NCBI GenBank assembly: GCA_963575745.1
Contig: CAUYUJ010003035.1
Span: forward strand, 10,001-74,000
Length of the DNA stretch: 64,000 bases
Source: Prorocentrum cordatum
Taxonomy: Eukaryota; Sar; Dinophyceae; Prorocentrales; Prorocentraceae
Direction: 5' to 3'
Part shown: positions 10,505 through 21,559 of the stretch, in pieces
Numbering within the stretch: the stretch's first letter is position 1
How the letters are laid out: each line of letters opens with the position of its first letter
The notes under the pieces: model-generated
The model's input: only the letters and a program-made list of their open reading frames with translations
Database searches by the model: none
Told to the model about the DNA's origin: nothing
Program-made: the position numbers and the translations under genes

Positions 10505-12010
10505 AACCATGAAGAGCGAAGGGCACGAAGTGGCCTACAGTTGGTCCTGGGCATTCAGAGTGTTGCCTGGACAATGTGATTTGCGAACACGAAGAACACG
10601 AAGTGGCTTACAGTCTGCTCCAGGCAGTCAACATGTGGCCTGGGACTTGCGTTTTGGGAACACGAAGAGCACGAAGTGGCCTACAGCTGGCTCCGGGCGT
10701 TCGAAATGTATATTGAGAATGGTGTTTTGGGAACACGAAGACCAAGACGTGGCCTACAGTGGCTCCAGGCATTCATAGTGTGGCCTGGGAAAGATGTTCT
10801 GGCAATATGTGTCATGATAATGGAGAAGAGTTGCGCATTTTTTGAAGTGACGATTTTGTTCCGTCCTAGCCTGGCTACATCGGAACGATGGTGAAAGCTA
10901 CGAAGAGCGATAGGGTTGCCGAATTCTGAAGTTACGATCGCGAATTCGGGGCTCTGGCATAAGACTTCCTCAGAAAAAAAAACCGCCGACCGTAGCTTTG
11001 TTCTAAAAATTAGATTAATTGATTTGTTCAACGCGATTGGAAGTTACGATCGGTGGTTTTTATACAGAAATCTTATACCAGAGCCCCACAATCGCGACCG
11101 TAACTTCAGAATTCGGCAACCCTAATGCACTTCGTGGCTTTCATCATCGTGTCGACGTAGCCAGGCTAGGACGGAACAAAATCGCAACTTCAAAAAGTGT
11201 GTAATTGTTCTCCAGAATCATGACACATCTTGCCAGAACACATTCCCAAGCAACAGTTTGGATGCCCGGAGTCAACTGTAGGCCACATCGTGCTCTTCGT
11301 GTTCCCAAAGCACCATCCCCGGGCAACATTCCGAATACCCGGAGTCAGCTGTAAGCCACTTCGTGCTTTCGTGTTCCGAAAACACAGTTCCCAGGCCAAT
11401 GTTTGAATGTCCGGAGCAAGCTGTAGGCCATTTCGCGATCTTTCGTGTTCCCAGAACACCGCTCCCAGGGCACATTTCGACTGCCCGGGGCCAAGTGTGG
11501 ACTACTGCATGCCCTTCGTGTTCCCGAAAGACAACTCCCAGGTCACATTTTGAATGCCTGGAGCCAACTGTAGGCCATTTCGTGCTCGTCGTGTTCCCCA
11601 AACCCAAGTCCCAGGCCGCATTTTGAACGTCCCGAGCGAACTGTAGGCCACTCCGTGTGCTTCGTGTTCCGGAAACTCAATTCCGAGTCCACATTTTGAA
11701 TGGCCGGGGCCAGCTGTAGGCCACTTCGTGGTCATCGGGTCCCGGAACTCACGTCCCAGGCGACATTTTAAGTGGCCGGAGCCAGCTGTAGGCCACTTCG
11801 TGCTTTTCGTGCCCCCCAAATCCAAGTCCCAGGCCGCCTTGTCAATGTCCTGCGCGAACTGTAAGGCCACTTCGTGTGCTTCATGTTCCCAGAATTTCAT
11901 TCCGAGCCTTGAACGGCCGGGGCCAACTGTAGGCCACTTCGTGGGTTTCATTATCCCCAAACTTTTTTCCCATACCGCATTCTGAATGTCCGAAGCCACG
12001 TGTAAGCCGC
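10505..12010. repeat. Large foldback of a tandem GAACACGAAG repeat
   Basis: From 10505 the plus strand carries about 80-bp units with GAACACGAAGAGCACGAAGT and TGGCCTACAG. From about 11215 to 12010 the same units appear as the reverse complement (GTAGGCCACTTCGTGCTC). Between them, 10800-10995 and 11042-11240 are inverted copies of each other: GTTCCGTCCTAGCCTGGCTAC at about 10858 pairs with the reverse complement near 11160, and AAAAACCGCCGACCGTAGCTT pairs with 11041-11062. The unpaired centre is only about 45 nt around 11018. The right arm has more tandem units than the left. Confidence 0.85.
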
Positions 12011-12214
12011 GTCGGGGTCTTCGTATGCCCAAAACACAACTCCCAGCCCACATCTTGTCCGGACCTTACTCTACGCCCGCTGGTCAAGGCGGTCGCAGAC
12101 ATTACCATGTGCGAGGATTGCCTGAATTGCATGGGTTGCCCGAGTGTCCTCGGCAGGGGGGACCGAGCAAACGCTTGAAAACACCTGTGCCGAGGAACCA
12201 GGGAGGAAGCCCTC

Positions 12215-12340
12215 GCAAGGAAACAGGAGCAACCCAAGCAACCCAGTCAAGCCAAGCAACCCAAGCAACCCGAGCGACCCAGGCAACCCAGGCAATCCAA
12301 GCAACCCAGGCAACGCAAGCAATCCAAGCACATTCCTCTG
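12215..12340. repeat. CAACCCAAG decamer array
   Basis: About twelve units of the CAACCCAAG/CAACCCAGG type. The reading frames give low-complexity Asn-Pro-Ser or Gly-Leu strings. Confidence 0.85.
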
Positions 12341-12344
12341 TAAA

Positions 12345-13300
12345 TTTTGACTTACTTCTTACTCAGGGAGCTTCCCTCTAATTGAGGTCGCGCGGGGTTC
12401 ATTGCCTGCTGTCCGCCCGAAGCTGTTTGCCAGTGGCCTTGACATTGCGTCTTGCTCGGCCGTTCGACACTGCCTTCCTGTGGCGGGCGCCGTCCGCATG
12501 GCCCCGTTGATGGAACAGGAGCAACTCCGTTCGTAACGTTGGACCGCTGTTCCAAGAGGCCACCTGGAGCTGGTCGGCGCGTTGCTTCGAAGCCGACACC
12601 CCGCCGGTTTCCAATGAGGGGGAGCCAGGCCGTCTTAGAGTCACAGGTGCTTCTTTTGCCCACGGACCAAAAATTCAGATTCGCTGGCCTTGTCATGTGC
12701 ACCTCGAGGAGGTGGGTCCTCAAGGCGAGCGGCACCCAGGAATCAGGAATCAAGGGGGAGTCAAGGGTCGCCATCTCCGTGCAAAGGCCACGCGGGAGGG
12801 CGGGTCCCGTGGCGAGCGGCTCCCAGGAATCATGCGCCGAGCCAAAAATTTAAAAAGTTGACGTGCGAAATTGAGGAATAGGGTCCGTCTGCAGGAAGGA
12901 CGGGGCCGAGAATTCAGGAAGCCTCTTTGTCGGACCTGGTCCGAATTTGAACCAGAATTTGGTCCGGAATCCGCTCTCTCTGTTAAGCCGTACACCACGC
13001 CTTCATTCAACTAGGATCTCCACGAGCGCAGGCCAGGAATAATAATCTATGACTTTAGACAGGCCCACCCACCCCTTCCTGGCGTCCATAGTGGGGCCTT
13101 CGGAGCATTGTACAGCGGATTTCAGGTTACGAACGGCGTCGCCGTCGTCCCCTTTTTCACCGTTGAGACGGGGTGAATCTTTGGAGGACGAGGGGCAAGA
13201 GAGGGAAGTGGACGAGCGGCAAGCGCTCGACCACCGCGATGCAAACGAGAGAGCTGTGGAGCATGATGCGCCCCACCCCCCCGACGGCGGGTATCGCGAC
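12345..13300. other. No gene recognised
   Basis: Unique sequence. A short direct repeat (AGCGGCNCCCAGGAATCA) occurs near 12729 and 12819. No frame has a recognisable motif or exon-like structure. Confidence 0.5.
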
Positions 13301-13875
13301 CGCCCTTGTCGTCATCGTGGCCGCCCGCGCCGACGCCACTGTCGTCTTCGCCGTCGTCTTTTTCACCGCCGTCGGCATCGCAGCAGCCGTCGCTACCGTC
13401 GTCGCCGCCGGTCATCGTCGTCGTCGTCGTCGCAGTCCTCACGGCCGCCGTCGCACGTCGCCGTCGTCGTCGTCATTGTCGTCGTCGTCGTCGTGGTCGT
13501 CGTCGTCGTCGTCACCGCCGTCACCGCCGTCGCCGTCGCCGCCGTCGCCGTCGGTCGCCGTCGCCGTCGTTGTCGCCGTCGCCGTCGCCGTCGTCGCCGC
13601 CGTCGCCGCGGTCCCGCCGTCGCCGTCGCCGCCGCCGTCGCCGCAGCGTCGCCGTCGCTGCCGTGCCGGGGTCGTCGTCGCCGTCGTCGTCGTCTTCGTC
13701 GTCGCCGTCGTCGTCGCCGCCGTCGTCATCGACGACGATGACGACCGACGACGACGACGACGACGTTGACGACGACGACGACGGCGACGGACAACGACGA
13801 CGACGACGACGAAGGACTACGGTCCACGGTCGACGGACGACGACGGGCGAAGGACCACGACGACGACCGACGACG
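13300..13875. repeat. CGT/CGC trinucleotide satellite switching to CGA/GAC
   Basis: About 430 bp of (CGT)n/(CGC)n with degenerate units flips to (GAC)n/(CGA)n at about 13728, so the two halves are reverse complements and the tract is a low-complexity inverted repeat. Frames give Arg-, Ser-, Val- or Asp-rich strings only. Confidence 0.85.
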
Positions 13876-13879
13876 ACGA

Positions 13880-14320
13880 TTCTGGTGCAGCTTCCACAAG
13901 TCTGGCTGCAGCAACAGCAACGGCAACACATATTGTGGTTACTGCAGCACAGCTGCGAGCCTTGGGGCACTCCACTTGCCAAGGGCACGGTGGTGGATAT
14001 AGAGTCGCAAACAAGGGTTTGCCGGACGCCCGACCTCCCAGGCGCCTGGCCGAGTGCTGGTCGAACAACAACACAAGGATGATAGTGTTTGTTAGATGGA
14101 GTCCCGTGACCAGGAGGAGGAGAGAGGATCATGACAAGCAGTGGTTCGATAAGGAGAGTGATCCGGGGGAAGTATAAGTAGAAGGGGAGAGGGTTCGCGA
14201 TGAAAAAATGAATGATATAACAGTGGTTTGCAATGCCGATCCGAAGGTAGTAATACATGTGAGCACTGGTGTGCGATCAGGAACGTCGGAAACTGTCGTG
14301 AACCATCGTGTGTTATCTTG
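13880..14320. other. No gene recognised
   Basis: Mixed sequence with a CAGCAACAGCAACGG patch at 13908-13925. A short open frame ends at 14177 in an acidic C-terminus, but without any recognisable motif. Confidence 0.4.
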
Positions 14321-14599
14321 AGACATCTTGGAGGCTATCTTGGGGGGTACCTTTCGTTCTTTGTGGTCTCTTGGGACCATCCCGGGCCATCTTTGGGCCT
14401 CATCTTCGAAGACTCGGCTCCTCAGGAGACTGGATTTCAAACAGTGACAGTTTCGCTCGAGACGTTCAAAGGCCCTCAACGGGCCCTGGGACCAGCAAGA
14501 GACAACTCGTGCTGAACATCTATCCGTGGGAAGGGTTGCAGACTTCGGGGGGTCCACGTTGCGTTGTGAAGCAACCGCGGCGACTTTGGAGGTCTGGGC

Positions 14600-15640
14600 T
14601 TCGAACTTCACGCCTTTCTGGGTTAGGCCAGAAGGGGGCGATGTGTCGGTCTCATCGGCTCACCAAAGTGATACTGGGCCCGGTAGGCCAGAAGGAAACG
14701 GCGATGTCTCGAGCCCCCGCCCACTCCCTGGTAGCCACTCAGACCCTGGATCACAGCAGCGCCCCACAGCAGCGACCCGCGACCGCCATGGGTGGGAGCC
14801 ACTGCGGGAAGGCGCACGCCCTCCCGACAGAGCCTCCGCAGCCATCAGAAACCCGCAGCTCGGATCGGATAGCGGCGCGTTGGAAGGACAGCCATCCCCG
14901 ATGGAGGTGGATGACAGCAGCACCAGTCCCCTGGCGACAGCCCCCTGGCGTCAGCAGCAACAGCCGCAGCAGCAGCAGTCCCCTGGTGACAGTCAGGAAG
15001 ATCCCAATTCAGACACTCCTGGAGACAGCATCGTTGCGACCGTTGGCAGTGCCGCAGGGGGCACGCCCGCGCTCGGAGACGTCCCTCACAATTCGGACAG
15101 TCAGGAAGATGTATCCGAAAGTGCGGCGGTTACTCGCGGAAGGATCCCAGGCGAACGAGGCACCCTTGCCACCCGACCTCCCCGCTCTGACGTCCAAGGG
15201 TACACCCCTGGTGTAGGCCAGATGGAAGCGGAGCGGCGGTCCCACCCCGTCCCTCACAGGCGAACGAGCCACTCCTGACACCCGACGTCCAAGTCCTGAC
15301 GTCCTTGCGGACAACCCTTGTGGTCATCAGATCCTTCAAGACGGCCCGTCAGGCTTGAAAGGGGCGGGAACACCGTGTCACCAGTTTCACCAAGATGAGC
15401 AGGGCCCGTTAGGCCGGAAGGAAAGTGTGTGACAGACCCTCCCCGTCCTCCCGCAGGCGATCGAGGCACCCTTGGTATCCGCAGTCCGAACCCTGACGCC
15501 CACACGCTCAACCCTGGTGGCCAGCAGACCTCACAAGGAGAGGCAGGGCCCGTCAGGCCAGAGGGAGGAGTCGGAGGTTCGGTCTCAGCGTCCTCAGCAA
15601 GAGAAGCAGGGCCCGTTAGGCCAGAAGCGAGCTGCGCCAC
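14600..15640. repeat. GGGCCCGTTAGGCCAGAAGG degenerate tandem repeat
   Basis: GGGCCCGTTAGGCC(A/G)GAAGG-like cores recur near 14620, 14676, 15215, 15340, 15402, 15547 and 15608. Between them lie semi-conserved segments with AGGCGAACGAGGCACCCTT and CCGACCTCCC or CCCTGACGTCC. It is a long-period, strongly diverged tandem repeat. The two open frames across it (from 14308 and 14526) are not supported as genes. Confidence 0.65.
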
Positions 15641-16600
15641 TGCGCAGGGTTGCAGCCCTCCCTTGTACCTCCCTGCAGCAAAGCGCGAGAAACGGGCCGG
15701 AAACGACAGCTGTCAGCCACAGCGCAGGCTCGACAGCGGGTCTCGCCGCCCCCCCCCCCCGACCGATCGACGTGCGGCGGGAGGACGGCCTACTCCGGTG
15801 GACGTTGGAGATCCGCCGCCTGTCCGCCCTGTTCGGTCACCCTTGGCGCGTCTATCCCCCGCGCCCCCAGGTGCCCTCCCGTGCCGGGGTGGCCCCCCGT
15901 GGCTGGGCTCCCGGTTCCCCTACCGGAGTCGGTGGAGCCTTCTCCCACCAGCCCCGGCCTCTCCATCCCGCGCGAATCGCGGTTTCGTCCACCACGCTGC
16001 GTCCGCGATTTCGGCTGCAGTGTTGGTGTACACCCTCCCGCCGTCTGTTCGCGTCTGTGGCCATCCCTGGTGTGTCGACTGCGGTCTGCGCCCCCCTCTT
16101 TCCGAGGCTCGGGTGTGCGACATTGCTGGCGCCACCACGCGCACCTGCCAGGCCTTGGCAGGCATCTTGGGTCATTCTGAGGCGCCCACCTCGGTCGCAT
16201 CGCGGTGCCCCCACGCGCAATTCTGGCTGCGCCGCAGCGTCTGCTGCCCAATTCACTCGACCCCTTTTCGTTTCGTGGCGGTCGGTCCACCTGGCTCTGG
16301 CCACCCTGGTACTCTTGCAGTCCCGTGGGTGCTCACGCCTCTGCATACAATTCACTCGCAGCTTGCAGACCCTGGCAGCCGGCCACCCTGGCTGTCTCCC
16401 CCCCATGCAGCTCGTTGCATGCGTGGACCTTTGGCTGTGCAGTCACCCTGGCAGCCGCCGCCGGCCCCCCTCCACTCGCCGGCCCGCCCGCCGAGGTGCC
16501 GCGTGAGGTTCCTGCCCACCGGTTTAGGTTAATTCGTCTTTGCGCGGCCTGCTCTGACTCGACTCGCCGCTGGCGCTCTCGCCTGCGGCCGCTGACAAAA
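15640..16600. other. GC-rich sequence with two overlapping open frames
   Basis: Two plus-strand frames stay open together for over 1 kb (ending 16506 and 16532) and minus frames are open too. I recognise no domain in any of them. Simultaneous openness in several frames points to high GC content, not to a gene. Confidence 0.4.
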
Positions 16601-16880
16601 TAGTAGTCCCACCAGCCTGTGTCGGGCCACTGCCCATTTCACACAGTTCTGAACACTTCGGGGGCACACCTCCGACCCTGAGCACACCGGGGGCATCGCT
16701 GATCACAGCTGCCCCAAGCCAGCGCAGCAATATGTCTCAGGCGATTTCAATCCCAACCATTGAATGACCCCCCTCCGTCCCGCGGCTGACATCTGGAGTC
16801 CGACTGAGCAGCGTGGCGTCTCAGGGTGCCCAGTGCCAGTGCAACAACACGCCTCAGGCGAACCTAATTCTTTACGCTTC
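16600..16880. repeat. CAGCAATATGTCTCAGGCGA repeat, locus 1
   Basis: Units of about 100 bp contain AGCGCAGCAATATGTCTCAGG and CCGACTGAGCAGCGTGG. The same units recur at 32100-32330. The segment here holds two to three diverged copies. Confidence 0.7.
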
Positions 16881-16884
16881 GCGT

Positions 16885-17060
16885 ATCCCCACCAGCCCAT
16901 GTCACAACAACAACTCTTGCGAAGCGTGCCGACAGTTGTGTTTTTCAGGCGTGTGTCCGCTTGGCCCCGCATATCTCCCCTGTTCCTCCTTCTTCCCGCC
17001 TCCTTGTACATCCTCCTTGTGGGGGCAGCGGGAAAAATGACGACGCGGAAGAGGAGGGAG
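16885..17060. repeat. Duplicated segment (partner 19265-19475)
   Basis: CACCAGCCCATNTCACA through GGCGTGTGTCCGCTNGG, CATATCTCCCCTGTTCCTCC and CATCCTCCTTGTGGGGG matches 19270-19445 closely. In the partner the short segment just before GGCGTGTGTCC is replaced by an AT microsatellite. Confidence 0.85.
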
Positions 17061-17109
17061 AGAAAACGGTGGGAGGCAAGAGGGACTCAGCGGAGAGGAC
17101 GATCTCAGC

Positions 17110-17225
17110 GATGATCTGAACAACGACGACGCACCCGACGACGACGACGATGTCGACCGCAACGACGACGAACACAACCGCGACGACGACGACGACGACG
17201 ACGTCGACGACGACGACGACGAAGG
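17110..17225. repeat. GAC/CGA trinucleotide tract
   Basis: Degenerate (GAC)n with occasional AAC, lying directly upstream of the TGTGAGTCGTTCGGGC array. Confidence 0.85.
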
Positions 17226-17264
17226 CGGCGGTGCGGGCCCTCGTTGTGTGAGTCCTTCGGCCCC

Positions 17265-17592
17265 GTCGTCCTTGTGTGAGTCTTTCGGGACCCTATTCCT
17301 GGTGTGAGTCGCTCGGTATCCTCGTCGTGTGAGTCGTTCGGGCCCCTCCTCCTGGTGTGAGTCGTTCGGGCTCCTCGTGTTGTGAGTCGTTCGGGCTGCT
17401 CGTGGTGTGAGTCGTTCGGGCGCGTCGCCCTGGTGTGAGTCGTTCGGGCCCCTCGTCCTGGTGTGAGTCGTTCGGGCTCTTCGTGGTGTGAGTCGTTCGG
17501 GCCTCTCGTCCTGGTGTGAGTCGGTCGGGCTTCTCGTGGTGTGAGGCGTTTGGGCACCTCGTCCGCGTGCGAGTCGTTCGGGCCCTTCGTAG
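17265..17592. repeat. TGTGAGTCGTTCGGGC array 1
   Basis: About eleven units of a conserved 16-bp core TGTGAGTCGTTCGGGC are separated by 10-16 bp of CTCCTCGTGG or CCCTCGTCCTGG. On the minus strand they translate to a repeating PNDSHHEEPERLTP-like string, but the period varies, so a coding role is not supported. Further arrays lie at 19490-19900, 23700-24180, 29720-30265 and 31290-31510. Confidence 0.9.
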
Positions 17593-17600
17593 TAGGAGTC

Positions 17601-17671
<71 letters not shown>

Positions 17672-17672
17672 C

Positions 17673-17743
<71 letters not shown>

Positions 17744-17749
17744 CGTAGA

Positions 17750-17815
<66 letters not shown>

Positions 17816-17853
17816 ACGAGTACTAGTAGCATATGAAGTAGTATCAATAGTAC

Positions 17854-17922
<69 letters not shown>

Positions 17923-18097
17923 CAGTAGCAGTAGTAGTTGTAGTACTAGAAGTAGCAGTAGGAATGACACTATCAGTAGCAGTGGCAGTAGAAGTAGCCG
18001 TCGTAGCAGTGGCAGTGGCAGTAGAATTAGTAGTGCTCGTAATCGTACTAGCACGAGTAGCAGTCGTAGCAGTAGTAGTAGTACTAGTAGTAGCAGC

Positions 18098-18136
<39 letters not shown>

Positions 18137-18179
18137 TGTAGTAGTTGTAGTAGTAGTCGTAGTAGAAGTAGTAGTAGTA

Positions 18180-18214
<35 letters not shown>

Positions 18215-18215
18215 C

Positions 18216-18270
<55 letters not shown>

Positions 18271-18283
18271 CAATAGCAGTAGC

Positions 18284-18319
<36 letters not shown>

Positions 18320-18320
18320 C

Positions 18321-18360
<40 letters not shown>

Positions 18361-18378
18361 CAAGTAGTAGTAGTAGTC

Positions 18379-18415
<37 letters not shown>

Positions 18416-18425
18416 TAGTAGTAGC

Positions 18426-18472
<47 letters not shown>
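17592..18472. repeat. AGT trinucleotide satellite
   Basis: Nearly 0.9 kb of (AGT)n with CGT, AGC and GGT variants. The frames read as poly-Val, poly-Ser or poly-Leu/Tyr and are artefacts. Confidence 0.95.
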
Positions 18473-18584
18473 ACGACCCTGCGTCTCGCTCCGGGCGGTC
18501 GTCTTGGCTGCTGGCAGCTGGGCGGCTGTGGGCTGCGTCGGGGCTCCGCTGACCGATTACTAGATGCATATATGTATATCTTGT

Positions 18585-18647
18585 ACATGTATTGTGTGTC
18601 GACGTATATGTGTATATATATATGTATATGTATATATACATATATAG

Positions 18648-18688
<41 letters not shown>

Positions 18689-18705
18689 GTGTATATATAT
18701 ATATG
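18585..18705. repeat. TATATG/TATA microsatellite
   Basis: AT-rich microsatellite of TATA, TATG and CATA steps. Similar tracts occur at 2495-2520, 2815-2890, 19320-19360 and 41465-41510. Confidence 0.9.
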
Positions 18706-18709
18706 ACAC

Positions 18710-19265
18710 GGACGCAGTTGAGAGTCGATGGGGGGAGGGGGCCTGGCCCACGGCCTAGGGCGGGGCCCGAGACTCTGGGACGGGACCCAGGGCCTCATCA
18801 TCGTAGGATGCTCATCAGTGTCATCATCGCTATGATGGTGGCGGAGGAGGAGGACAGCTACCAACTGCGCGTTGGCGCCACCGCCGCCCCCCCCGCGCCC
18901 GCTGGCGCACCCGCAGTGCGGCTGCGGGAGGGGCTGCGCCTCAATTCCTGCAGAGGCGTCCTGCAGGAATGTTTCAATTTTGGCGTCTTGTATATACGCC
19001 CGAGCGGCCCACCTTGTTTGGGGGGCTGGCGGTTCACGGGGGAGGAGGAGACCATCATCATCCCCCCTGCCGCGTTCGCCTTCCCTCGACGACGATGTCG
19101 ACGACTTCCCGCGTTCTGGCTGAAAGGCGGGCCCGCTCTCCCTCGTTCGGGCCGCTTGTTTTCTGGGCGGTGTTCTCGGAGTCGTCCGGGCCGTTCGTTC
19201 GTGTGTGCATGCTTCTGGAGTTTTCTGTGCGTCGTTCGGGCCGCTCGTCCTGGTGCGAGTCGTTC
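18710..19265. other. GC-rich sequence, nothing firm
   Basis: Unique GC-rich DNA with two GTCCTGCAGGA/TTCCTGCAG-type repeats (about 18945-18970) and scattered TCGTTCGGGC cores from 19140 onward. No gene is recognised. Confidence 0.45.
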
Positions 19266-19475
19266 GGGCCCCTCCTCACCAGCCCATCTCACAGCAGCAA
19301 CTTCGCGAAGCATGCCAATACATATATATATATATCTTTATATATATATATATATATAAAGGCGTGTGTCCGCTGGGCCCCGCATATCTCCCCTGTTCCT
19401 CCTTCCTCCTGCCTCCTTGTGCATCCTCCTTGTGGGGGGGGGGCGGGAGAAGGGCGAGGCGAAGGGGGAGGGGGA
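19265..19475. repeat. Duplicated segment with inserted AT microsatellite
   Basis: Partner of 16885-17060. An AT-rich tract (about 19318-19361) sits where the other copy has GACAGTTGTGTTTTTCA. The flanks on both sides are clearly homologous. Confidence 0.85.
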
Positions 19476-19489
19476 GAAAACGCTCCTCG

Positions 19490-19900
19490 TGGTTTCAGTC
19501 GTTTGGGGTTTCTCGTCCTGGTCTGAGTCGTTCGGGCCCTTCTTCCTGGAGTGAGTCGTTCGGGCTCTTCGTTGCGTGAGTCGTTCGGGCACTTCGTCCT
19601 GGTGTGAGTCGTTCGGGCTCCTCGTGGTGTGAGTTGTTCGGGCCCGTCGTCCTGGTGTGAGTTGTTCGGGCCCCTCCCCCTGGTGTGACTTGTTTGGGCT
19701 CCTCGTGGTGTGGGTCGTTCGGGGCCCGCGTCGTGGTGTGAGTCCTTCGGGCTCCCCGTTGTGTGAGTCGTTCGGGCGCATCGTCTTGGTGTGAGTCGTT
19801 CGGGCCCCTTCTTGTGGTGTGAGTCGTTCGGCCTCTTCGTGGTGTGAGTCGTTCGGGCGCCTCGTCCTGATGTGAGTCGTTCGGGCTCCTCGTGGGGCCC
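19490..19900. repeat. TGTGAGTCGTTCGGGC array 2
   Basis: About fourteen units of the same core as array 1, grading without a gap into the GGGGCCTCTTGG minisatellite at about 19893. Confidence 0.9.
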
Positions 19901-20175
19901 CTCGGGGGCCTCTTGGAGCCTCGCGTGGCCTCTTTTGGGGGCCTCTTGGGGGCCTCTTGGGGGCCTCTTGGGGGCCTATTGGGGCATCGTGGGCCTCTTG
20001 GGGACCTCTTGGGGTCCTCTTGGGGGCCTCTTCGGGCCGCTTGGCGGCGTCTGGGGGGCCTCTTGGAGGCCTCTTGGGGGCCTCCGGGGGGCCTCTTGGG
20101 GCCATCTTGGGGCCTCTTGCGACCTCAGCAGAAGCGCGAAGGAGAGCTGCCCCCTGAGAAGGGCACAATGACCGC
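19893..20175. repeat. GGGGCCTCTTGG array plus CTGCCCCCTGAGAAG tail
   Basis: The array ends in a tail containing AGAAGCGCGAAGGAGAGC and CTGCCCCCTGAGAAGG (20125-20165). The same tail follows the array at 31505-31720, so array and tail move as a unit. Confidence 0.8.
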
Positions 20176-20224
20176 ACAACCTTAGTACAATCAATGAGTG
20201 GAGTAGGAGGCAGAGAGGCAGTGG

Positions 20225-20340
20225 TGCGATGAGTAGTAGCGGCAGTAGTTGTAGTAGACTTCGTAGTAGCAGTAGAAGTAGTAGTGGGAGTAGTAATAGT
20301 AGGAGTCGTCGTAGTAGTCGTAGTAGTCGTTGTAGTACAT
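20225..20340. repeat. Short AGT tract
   Basis: Degenerate (AGT)n of about 115 bp, related to the large AGT satellites. Confidence 0.8.
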
Positions 20341-20369
20341 GACTGAGGGCGGCCGTCGTCGAAGCCAGC

Positions 20370-21420
20370 GATCTTTCCCGACCAGCGTTGTTGTCGTTGC
20401 CAGTCTGGCTTCTAGTATTGGAGTGTGGCTGTGAGCTTCGCTCCGCCTACCCGTAACGCACGCGCCTACTGTGTTTTTTGGCGCGAGGTGGCTTGTGTGC
20501 GCAAATGCCGCGCGCCGCCCAGCATCGCTACGAGATCTCCATTTTTGCATCTCATGTGAGTCATATTCTTCTCCATTCGCCCCGCGTTCGTGTCAGCAGG
20601 TCGTCGTGGCGGTTGGCGCTCGGTGACATGCAGGCGCGGCGGTCAGCGCGAAATGTCTCGGAGACGCGCCACTTTCGAGATTTTATCAGCAGGATCCATC
20701 GTCATTGCGACATCAGATCATGGATTCCTCTTCACACCTATACACGCATGTATTCAATGCAGACGCACGCGTACATCAAAGGCGGTCCGACACACATCAA
20801 GAATGCGCAGAAAGACATGCACAGAAGTTCAACGTTGTCCTCTGCCTCTTCCCCAGAGAGTACGAGTGGTGCGCCAGTTTTCTTGCGGATGTTGAGTAGG
20901 CGCACGTGGAGGTCTGGGAGTCGTCGCCCCAAGTGTCGTTTGCCGCGCTTGTGTGCAGGTGACGCGTGGAGCGTTGCGCAACGCGCGGGCTGAAGTGGTT
21001 CGCTTTGCCTTCTGGAAAGACGGGGCTCAGTCGATTTAGGGAGAACGCTCTTCGTAGTCGTGCAGGAGTACAGTGTGCTGAGAGGTCTTGCAGGTATGCA
21101 AGAGCTCGAGACTCTCAACGTGGCTGTCGGCGTATCCCGTCACAGTCCACATAGTGGATCGAGGCTTATCGTGCTTCCGGGTGTCCAGGGGCCTGGGTTC
21201 TAGTTCTCTGGTGTTGCAGGTGTTCCGATTGTCAGGATCTAGTATTATACACGGTTGTCCTTAGTGCAGTTCCAGGTAACTTCCAAGGTTCCCACAGGGT
21301 GAGTCGATCGGGTTTCTCGCGGCGTGAGCAGTTCGGGCTTCTGGGGCTAGTGGGAGTCGGTCGAGCCTTTCTGTGTGTGTGAGACGTTCGGGATCGTCCT
21401 GCAAGGAGTCGTGATCTCTG
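20370..21420 (+). pseudogene. Copy A of the tandem helicase segment, heavily deleted
   Basis: The 5' module (CGTTGCCAGTCTGGCTT, then GGCTGTGAGCTTCGCTCCGCC, 20390-20450) matches copies B and C, where the same motif lies just before the ORF start. The 3' module (GACATGCAGGCGCGG then GACGCGCCACT, 20625-20680) matches 23128-23175 and 29250-29300, which lie after the second ORF. Everything between, including both ORFs, is missing. A degenerate TCGTTCGGG array (21290-21400) closes the copy before copy B starts. Confidence 0.6.
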
Positions 21421-21559
21421 GTAGAATTGACATTGGTCGTTCCGCTCTTCGTCTTCTTCCTCCTTTTCCTTCTCGGATTTCTTGTCGTGTGGTCACGCAG
21501 GTTTTCACCTGCGTGGTTCGGGCCATTGCCGAAGGCTAGGGAGCGCCCAGGAGTGCCCC

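Noticed and set aside
14308-15278. 302-aa and 250-aa plus-strand ORFs
   Set aside because: They cross the GGGCCCGTTAGGCC repeat and encode low-complexity Ser/Gln/Pro sequence in two frames at once.
15429-16532. 367-aa and 344-aa plus-strand ORFs overlapping in different frames
   Set aside because: Both frames and minus frames are open at once in very GC-rich DNA, with no motif; the 5' half is built on a degenerate tandem repeat.
17265-17592. Regular spacing of a 16-bp repeat, CRISPR-like
   Set aside because: Spacers are themselves repetitive and of varying length, and the context is eukaryotic.
17293-18864. 523-aa minus-strand ORF
   Set aside because: It is the translation of the AGT satellite and the TGTGAG array (poly-Leu/Tyr plus a PERLTP-type repeat).
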